From CAYVQF01 sp964454015 (lineage in GTDB: Bacteria > Myxococcota_A > Bradymonadia > UBA4248): a stretch of 64,000 nucleotides of DNA. Within the stretch, counting starts at the first letter, position 1. Each line of letters starts with the position of its first letter. The stretch is taken from contig CAYVQF010000014.1 in the NCBI GenBank assembly GCA_964454015.1, positions 1 through 64,000 of the forward strand. Reading direction: 5' to 3'. Below, one piece after another: positions 44,855-54,668 of this stretch. Made by a program: the position numbers and the translations under genes. Under the pieces are notes generated by a model, which was not told where the DNA came from, searched no databases, and saw only the letters and a list, made by a program, of their open reading frames with translations.

Positions 44855-46204
44855 ATGGCGAGTGTTGAGACCACGTCTCATGCCGCGCGGCGCGTCGTCG
44901 TCGAGGCATTGGTTCGCGTTGAGCAAGACAACGCCTATTCGCATGTGGTCTTTGACCACCTGCTGCGGACGACGCCGCTCTCCGATCCCGACCGCCGCTT
45001 GGCGACGCGGATCTTTTACGGCACCCTGGCGATGCAGCGCCACCTGGACGCGTGGCTGAGCCGCCCCGTGGGCGATCTCGAGCAGCGGACCGAACCCTGG
45101 GTGCGCGCTACGCTGCGCGCTGCGGTCTACCAGCTCCTCTTCCTCGACCGGACGCCAACCCATGCGGTCGTTCACAGCGCCGTCGAGCTGGTCAAGGCCC
45201 AGCGCGGCCGGGGGGCTGCGGGCTTCACCAACGCCGTGTTGCGCGCCATCGTCAAGCAGCGCGAGGCCGGCTTACCTGTGCCCACGGATCCTGTCGTGCG
45301 GTTTGGTGTGCAGCACAGCCTCCCCGATGCCATGGCCGAGACGGTGCTCGCTCGCTTTGGCGAGGAGGAGGCGAGCCGTTGGGCCGAGGCGGTCAACGCG
45401 CCCCCCAACCTGACGGCCCGGGTCAACCTGTCGCGGGTGTCCATGGAGGAGGCCCTGCGGGAGTGGCAGGCGGAGCCAGGCGCGCTGGCGCCCGCTGCCA
45501 TCACCTTGCCGACCCTGAACCCAGCGCTGCGCCAAGCGACGGACGCTGGCTCGTGCGCCATCCAGGATGAGGGTTCGCAGGTGGTGGTGCATTGTTTGGA
45601 ACCACTGCCGCTGGGGGGCAGCGTCTGGGACGCTTGTGCCGGCCAAGGTGGCAAGACCATGCATCTGCTGGACCTCCTGGCCCCAGACCCGACGACCCGG
45701 GTGTGGGCCACGGATCTCCACCACCGCAAGCTGGAGCGGTTGCGCAAGCGGTTGAACAAGGTTTTCCCCAGGGCGACCCTGAACACCAAGGCGCTGGATC
45801 TGGGTCAGCAAGGGCTGAACTGGCCCAGTGAGCCCTTCGATGCGGTGCTTCTCGATGCGCCCTGCAGTGGTCTGGGGGTCATCCGGCGCCATCCCGAGAC
45901 GCGCTGGCGGCGGGATCTCCCCACCATCGAGGCCTTGGCGGCTCTGCAACACGTGGCGTTGCGCAACGTCGCTGCCGCGGTCAAGGTGGGCGGCCTCTTG
46001 GTCTATGCCGTATGCACCAACACGGCCCAGGAGAGCGTGGCGCAGGTGGAGTCTTTTCTCCAAGACTGCCCTGACTTTCGCCTTGAATCTTCGCCGCTGC
46101 CGTGGTTGATGGCCCTGGAGAGCGCGCCGGGGCTGGTAGAGCTGTTGCCACATCGGCATGGCTGCGATGGCTTCTTCATCGCCCGCATGCGGCGCCAGAG
46201 CTGA
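44855..46204 (+). CDS. rsmB: 16S rRNA (cytosine-967-C5)-methyltransferase RsmB
   Basis: 449 residues. An N-terminal NusB-like helical domain (VVEALVRVEQDNAYSHVVFD to about 140) is followed by the SAM-dependent methyltransferase domain with DACAGQGGKTMHLLDLL, LLDAPCSGLGVIRRHPETRW (motif IV Cys) and YAVCTNTAQES, which carries the second Cys of m5C methyltransferases. The motif is usually YSTCS....EN, so VCTNTAQES is a mild variation. Start at ATG 44855; a TTG at 44849 overlapping the fmt stop is possible. Modifies small-subunit rRNA. Confidence 0.95.
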   Translation: MASVETTSHAARRVVVEALVRVEQDNAYSHVVFDHLLRTTPLSDPDRRLATRIFYGTLAMQRHLDAWLSRPVGDLEQRTEPWVRATLRAAVYQLLFLDRTPTHAVVHSAVELVKAQRGRGAAGFTNAVLRAIVKQREAGLPVPTDPVVRFGVQHSLPDAMAETVLARFGEEEASRWAEAVNAPPNLTARVNLSRVSMEEALREWQAEPGALAPAAITLPTLNPALRQATDAGSCAIQDEGSQVVVHCLEPLPLGGSVWDACAGQGGKTMHLLDLLAPDPTTRVWATDLHHRKLERLRKRLNKVFPRATLNTKALDLGQQGLNWPSEPFDAVLLDAPCSGLGVIRRHPETRWRRDLPTIEALAALQHVALRNVAAAVKVGGLLVYAVCTNTAQESVAQVESFLQDCPDFRLESSPLPWLMALESAPGLVELLPHRHGCDGFFIARMRRQS

Positions 46205-46234
46205 CGCCTGTGTTTGCCAATGGAGAAAATGGCC

Positions 46235-46930
<696 letters not shown>

Positions 46931-46939
46931 TGGGGTGAC

Positions 46940-49234
46940 TCAGCGGGGAACCAAGAAGAGGCCTTTGCTCGTCTCCAGGTCTTTCCGCTCGCCGAGGGTC
47001 TGGCCGAAGTAGCCGTAGCGGCTCTGGTAGGCTGAGCCGTCGTAGACCCACTGCCATTCGGGGTGTATCACTTCTTGTCCCGTGGCGAGATCCAGGACCA
47101 GCACCTCCGAGGAGACACCGAGACCCGTGGTGCGATTGGCTACGGAGCCTTCGCCAATCAGGTAGATGTGGTGATCCGTGACGACGGCGTCAGCGACGCG
47201 GTTGGCCAGGCAGTCCGAACCAAAGGTGGCGCCTTGGATGTGTTGGTAGCCAAAGGTGTCGTAGAGATCCCAGAGGATGCCGCGGCAATCGGTGCCGATG
47301 CCCACGACATGCTCTTCCGAGAGGACTTCGTTGGCGCCGCTGAGGCTGGTACGGACCGTGTCGGGGACGTTGATGCGGTCGGCGTAGCCGAGATAGAAGG
47401 GCGGCAAGCCTTCGGGACCGGCGCTGCTCAAGTCGAGGACCGCCGTGCGGCGTCGCGATTGGGTGCGCAGGCCTTCGTTGCCGGCCCAATCGCCTTCGCG
47501 AACGGCGAGGTAGCGGCTCTTGCAGTCACCAAAGGCGAAGAGCTTGGAGCCGTCGGGGCTGACCCGGAGGATGGAAAAGCCGAGGGCGTAAGCATCGAGC
47601 GGGAGATCATAGCTATCGAGCCCTGTGCCGAGCTGGAGGCGGAGCCCCGAGTCGACTTGGTCTGGGGAGAAGCGCAGGATCGCCATGGTGCGGAGGCCGC
47701 CGATGAAAGCGTGGGTGGATCCGTTGAAATCGCCTACCCATAGGCCAGCCTGACGGTAAGGGGGGGTGGTGGAACACTCTTCGAAGGTCCCGCTCTTGAA
47801 GAGGCCGATGTCGTAGATGTGGTGTTGGGCGATGGCGCCCGTGTCGTCGAGCTGCATGACCCAGAGGCGGGTGAGGCCGTCGTTGGAGCGCGCGCGGCTG
47901 TTGGCGCCGGACTCGACGGCGAAGAGCATGCCGGCGTGGGCCATGATCTGATCGAAGCGGACGTTGTGCAGCTCAGGCATGCGGGCGGCGTCATAGAGCT
48001 GGGCTGCGGTGGCGTTTTCGGTGCTCAGCTCGGTGATGTCGACGATCCACAAGGGGAAGGCCGGTTGGTGAGGGAGAGGTTTGCTGGCGCTTTCGCGGTT
48101 GGTGACGGCGAGGAAGCGTTTGCCACTGGTCTCGACGATGGCGGCCGAATGGGAGACGTCGAGCTTGTGGTCGACTTCGAGGCCGCTGAGGTCGATGAAG
48201 TGTCCCTGCTGGATGCTGCCGTCGGCGCTGAAGCTCACCGTGAGGATCACGCCTTGTTGGTTGGTGCCGAGGAAGGCGGTGTGGTCGTGGTAGAGGAGTT
48301 TTTCGAGATCGCCTTCGTAGCGCATGCCGTTGAGTCCGGCGAGGGATTGGGCGTCCACGGCCGGGCTGTCCGGGTTGTGGTCGCGCTCGAGCCAGCCATC
48401 GAGGTCGACGGCGCGCATGCCGACGGCTTTGTCCGCGACCTCGGGGTTGAGGGTCGCGGCGACGAAGAGCCAGTAGTCTTCGGGCTGCAAGCGCGGCGCC
48501 GCGTGCTGGTAATGGAAGAAGTTGATCACCACGGGTGAGACTTGGGGGTTGGTGGGGACGAGGCTGGTGCCGAGGTCGAGATCGCCCTCGAGCTCGATGC
48601 GATGGCCTTCGACGCGGGCGGGGTAGCTCACGGCGGGATTGGCGAGGTTCTTGATGCCCATGGTCCAGTCGAAGGAGGACAGAGCGCCGCTGGCGTCGTG
48701 GTCGATGATGGGCAGGATATGGTAGGTGCCGGCGTCGAGGCCGCAGAAGGCGAAGGCTTCTTTGTCGAAGCTGCTCTGGAGGAGCTGGCCCGCCGGGTTG
48801 ACGTGGCGTCTGATGGGGTCTCCTGGCGCGGTGCAGTCGGCGCTGCTGCAGAGCAGGACGAGGATTTGGCCGGTGCCGCAGGTGTTCTTGGTGGGGTCGG
48901 TGCTCTCGCGTCCGCAGGGGAACTTGGTGATGAGCGTGGGGCCCGAGACCTGGGGTGTGGGGTGGAGGGTGGCCAGGCGCACGACGCCGGTGACGGTGTA
49001 GCCCGTGTCGGAGGGGCAGCCCGTTTCGTCTGGGGTGAGCACTTCTTCAGGGACATCCTCGGGGTCTAACGCGTCGGGATCGGCATCGTCCCCGTCGATC
49101 TGCTCTTGGTCCATATCGTCAGGTGGGAGCTCGAGGGCGTCGCCGCGATCGCCGCGCGGTTCGCAGGCGAGGGTGGAGGCGAGCAGCGCGATGAGGGCTG
49201 CGTTGCGAAGATGTAAAAGGTGGTGCCGGGACAT
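46940..49234 (-). CDS. Large Cys-containing lipoprotein, probable beta-propeller
   Basis: 764 residues. The ATG at 49234 has GGAGGAAG six bases upstream and opens a lipoprotein signal (LIALLASTLACEPRG). An acidic stretch comes first (DQEQIDGDDADPDALDPED), then a small Ig- or carboxypeptidase-regulatory-like domain (YTVTGVVRLATLHPTPQVSG; AFCGLDAGTYHILPIIDHDA) with paired cysteines. The remainder resembles a multi-blade propeller (KRFLAVTNRESA, THAFIGGLRTMAILRF, DGSKLFAFGDCKSRYLAV, VTDHHIYLIGEG). No enzyme motif seen. Likely surface-exposed; partners unknown. Confidence 0.7.
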   Translation of the reverse strand: MSRHHLLHLRNAALIALLASTLACEPRGDRGDALELPPDDMDQEQIDGDDADPDALDPEDVPEEVLTPDETGCPSDTGYTVTGVVRLATLHPTPQVSGPTLITKFPCGRESTDPTKNTCGTGQILVLLCSSADCTAPGDPIRRHVNPAGQLLQSSFDKEAFAFCGLDAGTYHILPIIDHDASGALSSFDWTMGIKNLANPAVSYPARVEGHRIELEGDLDLGTSLVPTNPQVSPVVINFFHYQHAAPRLQPEDYWLFVAATLNPEVADKAVGMRAVDLDGWLERDHNPDSPAVDAQSLAGLNGMRYEGDLEKLLYHDHTAFLGTNQQGVILTVSFSADGSIQQGHFIDLSGLEVDHKLDVSHSAAIVETSGKRFLAVTNRESASKPLPHQPAFPLWIVDITELSTENATAAQLYDAARMPELHNVRFDQIMAHAGMLFAVESGANSRARSNDGLTRLWVMQLDDTGAIAQHHIYDIGLFKSGTFEECSTTPPYRQAGLWVGDFNGSTHAFIGGLRTMAILRFSPDQVDSGLRLQLGTGLDSYDLPLDAYALGFSILRVSPDGSKLFAFGDCKSRYLAVREGDWAGNEGLRTQSRRRTAVLDLSSAGPEGLPPFYLGYADRINVPDTVRTSLSGANEVLSEEHVVGIGTDCRGILWDLYDTFGYQHIQGATFGSDCLANRVADAVVTDHHIYLIGEGSVANRTTGLGVSSEVLVLDLATGQEVIHPEWQWVYDGSAYQSRYGYFGQTLGERKDLETSKGLFLVPR

Positions 49235-49536
49235 GGACTTCCTCCGTGATGTGAACGCCGAGCAGCAACGTCGAGGGACGACTGCGACGTGAGTGGACAG
49301 TTTCGGGCACAAGATCGTTGCCATATGACAGTAGGGATGGACCCTTGATCGCCAAGGCGGGAATACGCTTGGAACGCTAGCAGAGGACAAGCCGTGTGTC
49401 CAGCGCGTGTGCCGTGGTCCAAAGAGAGGTGGCGGCGGTGAGGATGAAATTTGCGCAGGGACTTGAAGCTTTGCGCACCTCGCCCGTACAATGCGATGGT
49501 CCTTGCCATGTCGACCTGGAGCCGTGAGAGGAAATC
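49235..49536. other. Divergent intergenic region
   Basis: About 300 bases between the large lipoprotein gene (-) and the small exported protein gene (+). The plus-strand promoter at 49463-49492 lies here. I see no clear promoter for the minus-strand gene and no gene or RNA. Confidence 0.5.
49463..49492 (+). promoter_or_regulatory. Sigma70-type promoter of the small exported protein gene
   Basis: TTGAAG (49463-49468) and TACAAT (49487-49492) are separated by 18 bases, with four and five matches to consensus. Transcription should start near 49499, leaving a short leader of about 38 bases with GAGAGG before the ATG. Confidence 0.55.
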
Positions 49537-50118
49537 ATGCGTATGTTCCCGAAAAACACTCATTTACTCGCGTTGGTCCCGGTGCTTCTGCTGGCCCTGC
49601 TGGTGCCGAGCGCTGCTTCGGCAGACAAGGTGATGAAGGCCTTCCGTGGTGACATCATCCTCGCCAAGAACCCTTTCCCTACGGGGTTCAAAGGCGACGA
49701 TGACATGATTAAGTATCTGAAGCGGGCCAAGCAGACAGATTTCGTCAAAGATAAGTACGGAAAATGGACCATGGAGTACATGGCCTTCTTCAACAAGAAG
49801 CCAGGCAGTCGGCAGGCTGTGGTGGTCATTTTCGATCTTTCTGGCGAGAAGCCCGAAGAGATCTACAATACGGGCTTGACCCTGGAAGACTCGAACACGC
49901 AGATCATGGCGAGCTATCTGACCATCTCTGATGACATTTTCAAGCCCGACACCCCTTACGAGATGCAGATTCGCACCAAGCGCATTGGTGGTGCGACTTT
50001 GGCCAAAACGCAGTTCAGCCTCAAAGACAACACGGCCGCTGCCGGTGCTGAAGAAGAGGGTGCGAGCGAACGCGAGCGCCCCATCAAGGAGTCCAAGGGC
50101 GCGCCCATCGTGGAGTAG
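49537..50118 (+). CDS. Small exported protein of unknown function
   Basis: 193 residues. A signal peptide (LLALVPVLLLALLVPSAASA) precedes a mixed alpha/beta body containing AFRGDIILAKNPFPTGFKGD, WTMEYMAFFNKKPG and AVVVIFDLSGEKPEEIYNTG. This looks like a single compact domain. The tail (from about 165) is disordered and charged. Strand-rich, likely periplasmic; family not recognised. It has its own promoter and is followed 170 bases later by the methyltransferase gene. Confidence 0.72.
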   Translation: MRMFPKNTHLLALVPVLLLALLVPSAASADKVMKAFRGDIILAKNPFPTGFKGDDDMIKYLKRAKQTDFVKDKYGKWTMEYMAFFNKKPGSRQAVVVIFDLSGEKPEEIYNTGLTLEDSNTQIMASYLTISDDIFKPDTPYEMQIRTKRIGGATLAKTQFSLKDNTAAAGAEEEGASERERPIKESKGAPIVE

Positions 50119-50288
50119 TTGGCGCAGAGATGGCTGCGTTTGCCCTTTGTGCCCTGAGCTCGCTTTGGGGGCGCGTGATGTGAACTCCAGGTTGCGACAG
50201 GAAGACCTCATCGTTTCCCTGACGTACAATAGCGGCGCTTTGCGGTGCAGGCGCCCGCACTCAACCAGATCTTCCTACGACGGGTACG

Positions 50289-52088
50289 ATGATGAGTGAA
50301 GCTACTCTCCCTTTCGAAGGCACGTTGCAACTGTCTGATCACATAGACTATTTTCGCAACGCCGAGGATATCTTCGTCTACCACAATCTCTTCGGGTACA
50401 TCCTGAAGATGAGCGAAGATGTTTTGGAATTTCTAGAGTTTTTCCACGCGGAGCCGCGCGATGCCTTGGCCATGGTCGAGGCCTTCCGGGAGCTCTTCGC
50501 GGAGGACATGATAAGTGACTTTTTGAGTATTTTTCGGCTGTTGTCCTGCCTGGTGGCGGACCGCGACGAGGAAGAGAAGCGTCTCTTGGAGATGGTGCCA
50601 GCCCATGCGCGTTGGATCACCGTGCATGAACCGCCCAGTGGTGCCATCACGATTTTCACCCTGGACCAGGGGACGAAGAAGCAGGTGCGTCGCGCGACCC
50701 TCGACGCTTGGGACTCGGCTTTGTGGCGCCTCGTCGATGGCGAGCGGACGGTGGCGGAGATGGTCGAGGCCATGCGCGGGGTGCCAGGGAGCCCGGTACA
50801 GGGTTTGGAACAGCGCGTGTTGGCGACGTTGGCCCAGCTCACCCACTGCGAGATGCAGGTTTTGAAGATGAGCTCGGAGCCCATGCACATCTACAAGCAT
50901 CGTCGCCACGGCACGCCGCCTTATCTGATTTCGACCATGCCCTACGAGCGGGTGACCCACATCGTTCGCGGTCATGAGAACGCGCCGCGGGTGCAGCTCG
51001 CTGGGACGGTGGTCGAGGAGATCCCCGAGCCGTTGCAGTTGCGCGACCGGGTGGAGAATCAGTTGGCCTTCCTCTATCGCGAGGGGCACAGCACCCTGGG
51101 TGGGCGCAGCTACGGCGAGCGTCTCTTCGAGTTGGCTTGTGAAGGGGGCGCGCTGGGCAGCGGCGCGGTCCGCATTTTGGAGATCGGCGGCGGGACGGGA
51201 GACCTGGCGCGTGGGTTTTTGGATGCCATGCGCAAACACCGGCCTGAGGAATACGCCCAGTGTGTGTATGCCATCGTTACCAATGATGCAGAGTGGGCGG
51301 CGCTGCAGCGCGAGACCCTGGCGGACCACGCGGTGGTGAGCTTCGTCGAGGGGGATCCCACCCAAGTCGATGCGCTGGTAGAGGAGCGTTTTGATTTCGC
51401 CATCTGCAACGAGTTCTTGGCCAACCTCGAGACCGTAGCGGTGCGCAAGATCGTCTCGGGGGGGGGCCAGGACGATGAGGATGACGAGGAGCTTGAAGAT
51501 GATGACGGTGGCAACGGCCAACGGGCACAGAACACGGCCTACATCGGAGAGGGCGACGCGGTCCATCTGATTTTCAAGTACGCTTTGCCTCTGGACGATG
51601 CGCCGGCGGACTTCTTTCTCAACGTCGGCTCGTTGCGCTTGCTGGGCAGCCTGAGCAAGGTCCTGGCGCCTACGGCCCAGGCCTACCTCATCGAGTTTGG
51701 TGAGATGTTTCGCTACCCCGTGCGCACCTACGAGGAGAACCAGTCGGCCTTCTCTCAGCACTTCGGCCACCTGATTCATGCGGCCAAGAAGTTGGGTTTC
51801 GATACGGATTTTTCTTATCTGATGGAAGCACTGGATTTGGCGCGGGAGACGACCATGTTGGCGACCACCCGGAGCCAGTTCAAGACCCTGCGCAGTCTTC
51901 TGGCGCTGCACGGGGTGAGCCTGGAGCGTCGCCCCTATACGGCAGAGGAAAGCCAAGGGTTGCTGGCAGCGGCCGGCCTGGCGGGGCAGGTGCGCGAGAT
52001 CAGCTTCGAGCCTCTGGAAGACCGCGTCTTGGGCATCGTCCCACATGCGCTGAAGCTGTTGCGCTTGTCGCGAGGGGTGGAGTTCTGA
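50289..52088 (+). CDS. SAM-dependent (MidA/NDUFAF7-like) methyltransferase with PqqD/RRE-like N-terminal segments
   Basis: 599 residues, starting at one of two adjacent ATGs. Two N-terminal segments, about 20-95 (DIFVYHNLFGYILKMSEDVL) and 120-192 (ATLDAWDSALWRLVDGERTV through THCEMQVLKM), have the helix-wing pattern of PqqD-like domains, the fold used as a RiPP recognition element. From about 250 comes a methyltransferase fold with the SAM loop ILEIGGGTGDLARGF (296-310) and FDFAICNEFLANLETV, close to the NE.LD..P motif of MidA/NDUFAF7 arginine methyltransferases. A strongly acidic insert (QDDEDDEELEDDDGG) interrupts it near 397. Substrate unknown. A TACAAT (50225-50230) may be its -10 but no -35 fits. 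Confidence 0.75.
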   Translation: MMSEATLPFEGTLQLSDHIDYFRNAEDIFVYHNLFGYILKMSEDVLEFLEFFHAEPRDALAMVEAFRELFAEDMISDFLSIFRLLSCLVADRDEEEKRLLEMVPAHARWITVHEPPSGAITIFTLDQGTKKQVRRATLDAWDSALWRLVDGERTVAEMVEAMRGVPGSPVQGLEQRVLATLAQLTHCEMQVLKMSSEPMHIYKHRRHGTPPYLISTMPYERVTHIVRGHENAPRVQLAGTVVEEIPEPLQLRDRVENQLAFLYREGHSTLGGRSYGERLFELACEGGALGSGAVRILEIGGGTGDLARGFLDAMRKHRPEEYAQCVYAIVTNDAEWAALQRETLADHAVVSFVEGDPTQVDALVEERFDFAICNEFLANLETVAVRKIVSGGGQDDEDDEELEDDDGGNGQRAQNTAYIGEGDAVHLIFKYALPLDDAPADFFLNVGSLRLLGSLSKVLAPTAQAYLIEFGEMFRYPVRTYEENQSAFSQHFGHLIHAAKKLGFDTDFSYLMEALDLARETTMLATTRSQFKTLRSLLALHGVSLERRPYTAEESQGLLAAAGLAGQVREISFEPLEDRVLGIVPHALKLLRLSRGVEF

Positions 52089-52091
52089 GCC

Positions 52092-53678
52092 CTAAAACGA
52101 AGGGACCGGGGCGACCGTCAGCAGACCTTTGAGGTCGCGGTCGTTGAAAGAGAAGCCGATACCGCCGAAGTAATCGAAGCTGGACATGTTGAAGGGATCG
52201 TCGATGCCAGCGGAGACGTAGATGTTCTCTGCCCAGGACCAGGGCAGAAAGAGATCGAAGTAGATGAGGCCGTAGGTGCGCAAGCGCGGGTAAGGGCTGT
52301 AGCCGAAGTCGAAGAGATCGGCCACGATCTCGATGTTGTCGTCGAAGAGGTAGAGGTTGGTGCCGATCCCCCCCGTGCTCTCGATGAGGCCGAAGCGGCC
52401 GGCGATGAAGTTCCACCGTCCAGCGAACTGGAAGGAGAACTTGAGGTCGCCCGTGGTCTCGGTGATTTCTTCGTAGGTCGGCTCTGAGCCGGTCGCGTCG
52501 CGCACCCGGCGTGTGGTGGTGGTCTTGCCGCGTGGATCGAGGATGAGCTCGACAATGTACCACTTGGTGGGGCGTGGCCTGAGCTTGAGGGAGAGCACAT
52601 TTTTGAAGGCGTTGAAGCCCACCATATAGTCGTTGCGCAAGTCGACGATGGTTTCGAGTTGATCGATGGAACCCAAGAGGCCGCCAGCGGAGTCGATGGC
52701 TGAGGTCGCCGAAGAGACCAAGACCCGGGTTTCTTGGAGCAGAGACTCCGCTTCGCGGGCCATGGTGTCGTCCGTGAGGATGCGACCGATGCTGCCTTCA
52801 CCCGTGGCGAGGCCGGCGCTCACGCTCTCCAAGTGGGCCAGAGAACGGTCCAGCTTTTCGAGGGCTTGGTGAGCGGTGATCATGGTGCGATCCACGTGCT
52901 CGAAGGAGCGCTCGACCCGACCGCCGACGTTGTCCATCATCTGCCGCAGCTCGCGCGAGGCCAAGCGGATATCCTTGAGGATGAGATCCACGTCGTCGCC
53001 GCTGGCGCGGAGGATGACCCGGGCATCGGCCGAGAGCTTCTCTACGTTGTCGATGATGCGGTCCAAGCGGTCAGCGTTCTCAAGGGTCACCGCTCTGAGG
53101 GTGCGGCTGATGTCTTCAACGTCGCGGAAGATGGCGTCGATGCGCTGGCGCCCATCCTCGCCGCCAAAGACGTCGGCCAAGGCGCTGGTGACCCGGGAGA
53201 CATCGCGGGTGATCTTCTCGAGCTCGGCCATGATGGCGTCGGGACCGCCACCCTGGATGACGTTCTTGATCTCGTCGCCGTCGCCCAAGGTCTCGCCTTG
53301 CAGCCCTGAGGTGATCTCGATGTAGTAATCACCCAAGAGTCCCGAGAGCTTTTTGGCGACGGTGGCACCGTCGCGGTAATGGCCACTGGGCAGGGGGAGG
53401 CCCTCGTAGAGGTTGATTTTGCTGGCGATACGAATTCGCACCCGGGCGCGCCCTTCGACGAGATCGATCTGCTCGACTTCGCCCACCTGGATCCCTGCCA
53501 TGCGGACCTGTGACCGCTCAGCCAGGCCGGTGACGTCGTCGAAGTAGGCGAAGACGGTAAAGGTCTCTTCGTTGTCGCCCCAACGTGAGCCGACGCGCGT
53601 GATCATGACGACGGAGACGATGATGCCCGCCAAGACCACGAGGCCAACCTTGAAAGGGGAAAGAAATTTCTTCTCCAT
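52092..53678 (-). CDS. MlaD-like MCE-domain protein with long helix and C-terminal beta-rich domain
   Basis: 528 residues. One N-terminal span (about 9-27), the MCE domain (about 39-118) with VTGLAERSQVRMAGIQVGEV and LLGDYYIEI, a long helical region (about 120-330) of heptad-rich sequence and a final beta-rich region (about 340-528), with alternating aromatic strands such as RWNFIAGRFGLIESTGG, LYLFDDNIEIVADLFDFG and ending PVPSF. The last part looks like an outer-membrane barrel, which is not usual in MlaD. MCE proteins carry phospholipids between membranes. It lies 33 bases behind mlaE. GGAG six bases before the ATG at 53678 decides the start over the GTG two codons upstream. Confidence 0.85.
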   Translation of the reverse strand: MEKKFLSPFKVGLVVLAGIIVSVVMITRVGSRWGDNEETFTVFAYFDDVTGLAERSQVRMAGIQVGEVEQIDLVEGRARVRIRIASKINLYEGLPLPSGHYRDGATVAKKLSGLLGDYYIEITSGLQGETLGDGDEIKNVIQGGGPDAIMAELEKITRDVSRVTSALADVFGGEDGRQRIDAIFRDVEDISRTLRAVTLENADRLDRIIDNVEKLSADARVILRASGDDVDLILKDIRLASRELRQMMDNVGGRVERSFEHVDRTMITAHQALEKLDRSLAHLESVSAGLATGEGSIGRILTDDTMAREAESLLQETRVLVSSATSAIDSAGGLLGSIDQLETIVDLRNDYMVGFNAFKNVLSLKLRPRPTKWYIVELILDPRGKTTTTRRVRDATGSEPTYEEITETTGDLKFSFQFAGRWNFIAGRFGLIESTGGIGTNLYLFDDNIEIVADLFDFGYSPYPRLRTYGLIYFDLFLPWSWAENIYVSAGIDDPFNMSSFDYFGGIGFSFNDRDLKGLLTVAPVPSF

Positions 53679-53711
53679 GAGCACTCCACAAGACCCAGGC
53701 GGCGCGTCTTG

Positions 53712-54545
53712 TTACCACATCAGTACAGTCAGGAAATAGTCGACGATCAAGATGGCGATGGAGCTCGTGACCACGGCAGAGGTCGTCGCCTCACCGACCC
53801 CCTTGGCGCCGCCTTGGGCGTAGAAGCCTTTATAGCAGCCGATGTAGGACAGTAACACACCAAAGACGGCGGCCTTGACCAAGCCATTGACGATATCGGC
53901 CACTTCGACGAGGTCGCGGACGCGGCTGTCGAAGGCGCCGAAATCGATGCCCAAGAGGCCGACGCCGACGACGTAAGCCCCGAGGATGCCGATGAAATCA
54001 AAGAGGAGACACAGGATGGGCAAGAGGAGGAAGGTGGCCAGGACGCGCGGCACGATCAGGTACTGTACGGGGTTGACCGCCATGGTCTTCATGGCGTCGA
54101 TCTGCTCGGTCACCCGCATGGTACCCAAGACGGTGGCCATGGCGCTGGAGACCCGGCCCGCCACCATGAGCCCGGTCAAGACCGGGCCGAGCTCGCGGGT
54201 GATGGCTAAGGCGACCGTGGCCCCGACCAGCGCCTCGGCATTGAAGAGGCGAAAAGCATAAGCGCTCTGATAGGCAAAGACCGCCCCGGTGAAGAATCCC
54301 GTCAACATGACGATGAAGAGGGAGCCGAAGCCCACGAAATCCATGGCCTGGAAGAGCTGATGGAGGCGGTAAGGCGGGCGCAGCCCCGCGAGGATCATCT
54401 CGACGAAGAGGGTGGCGAAGCGCCCCAGGCCTTCGATGGCGGCGGTGGCGCCCTGACCGAGGCGCTCGATGCCTTTACGGCCTCTCCCCATGACTCCAAG
54501 GCGGGAGGCCGCCTGGTCTCTATCTGAAGGCGTCGCTATGGCCAT
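53712..54545 (-). CDS. mlaE: MlaE-family ABC lipid-transport permease
   Basis: About 277 residues from the ATG at 54545; 54491 is a possible later start. Five or six spans, with family motifs LTGFFTGAVFAYQSAYAFRL, ITRELGPVLTGLMVAGRVSS and GTMRVTEQIDAMKTMAVNPV (the EQIDA coupling helix) clearly present. MlaE forms the inner-membrane channel for phospholipid transport with the ATPase MlaF and the MCE protein MlaD. mlaD follows in the same operon, but mlaF is not in the window, so the ATPase must be encoded elsewhere. Confidence 0.95.
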   Translation of the reverse strand: MAIATPSDRDQAASRLGVMGRGRKGIERLGQGATAAIEGLGRFATLFVEMILAGLRPPYRLHQLFQAMDFVGFGSLFIVMLTGFFTGAVFAYQSAYAFRLFNAEALVGATVALAITRELGPVLTGLMVAGRVSSAMATVLGTMRVTEQIDAMKTMAVNPVQYLIVPRVLATFLLLPILCLLFDFIGILGAYVVGVGLLGIDFGAFDSRVRDLVEVADIVNGLVKAAVFGVLLSYIGCYKGFYAQGGAKGVGEATTSAVVTSSIAILIVDYFLTVLMW

Positions 54546-54637
54546 AATACAACGTGGACGAGAGCGGAGAGCAAGTGGCGGCGCGACCGAGCCCTGACAT
54601 GGTAGACGGGCGTGCGTCCCATCCATACTCCCATTTT

Positions 54638-54665
54638 ACTATAGTGAGCAAACGGATCGCGCTAA
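54638..54665 (-). promoter_or_regulatory. Possible promoter of the mlaE-mlaD operon
   Basis: On the minus strand, TTAGCG (54665-54660) and TATAGT (54643-54638) are 16 bases apart. The -10 is good, the -35 weak. It starts just after the upstream gene's stop and would give a leader of about 86 bases. Confidence 0.4.
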
Positions 54666-54668
54666 CCC

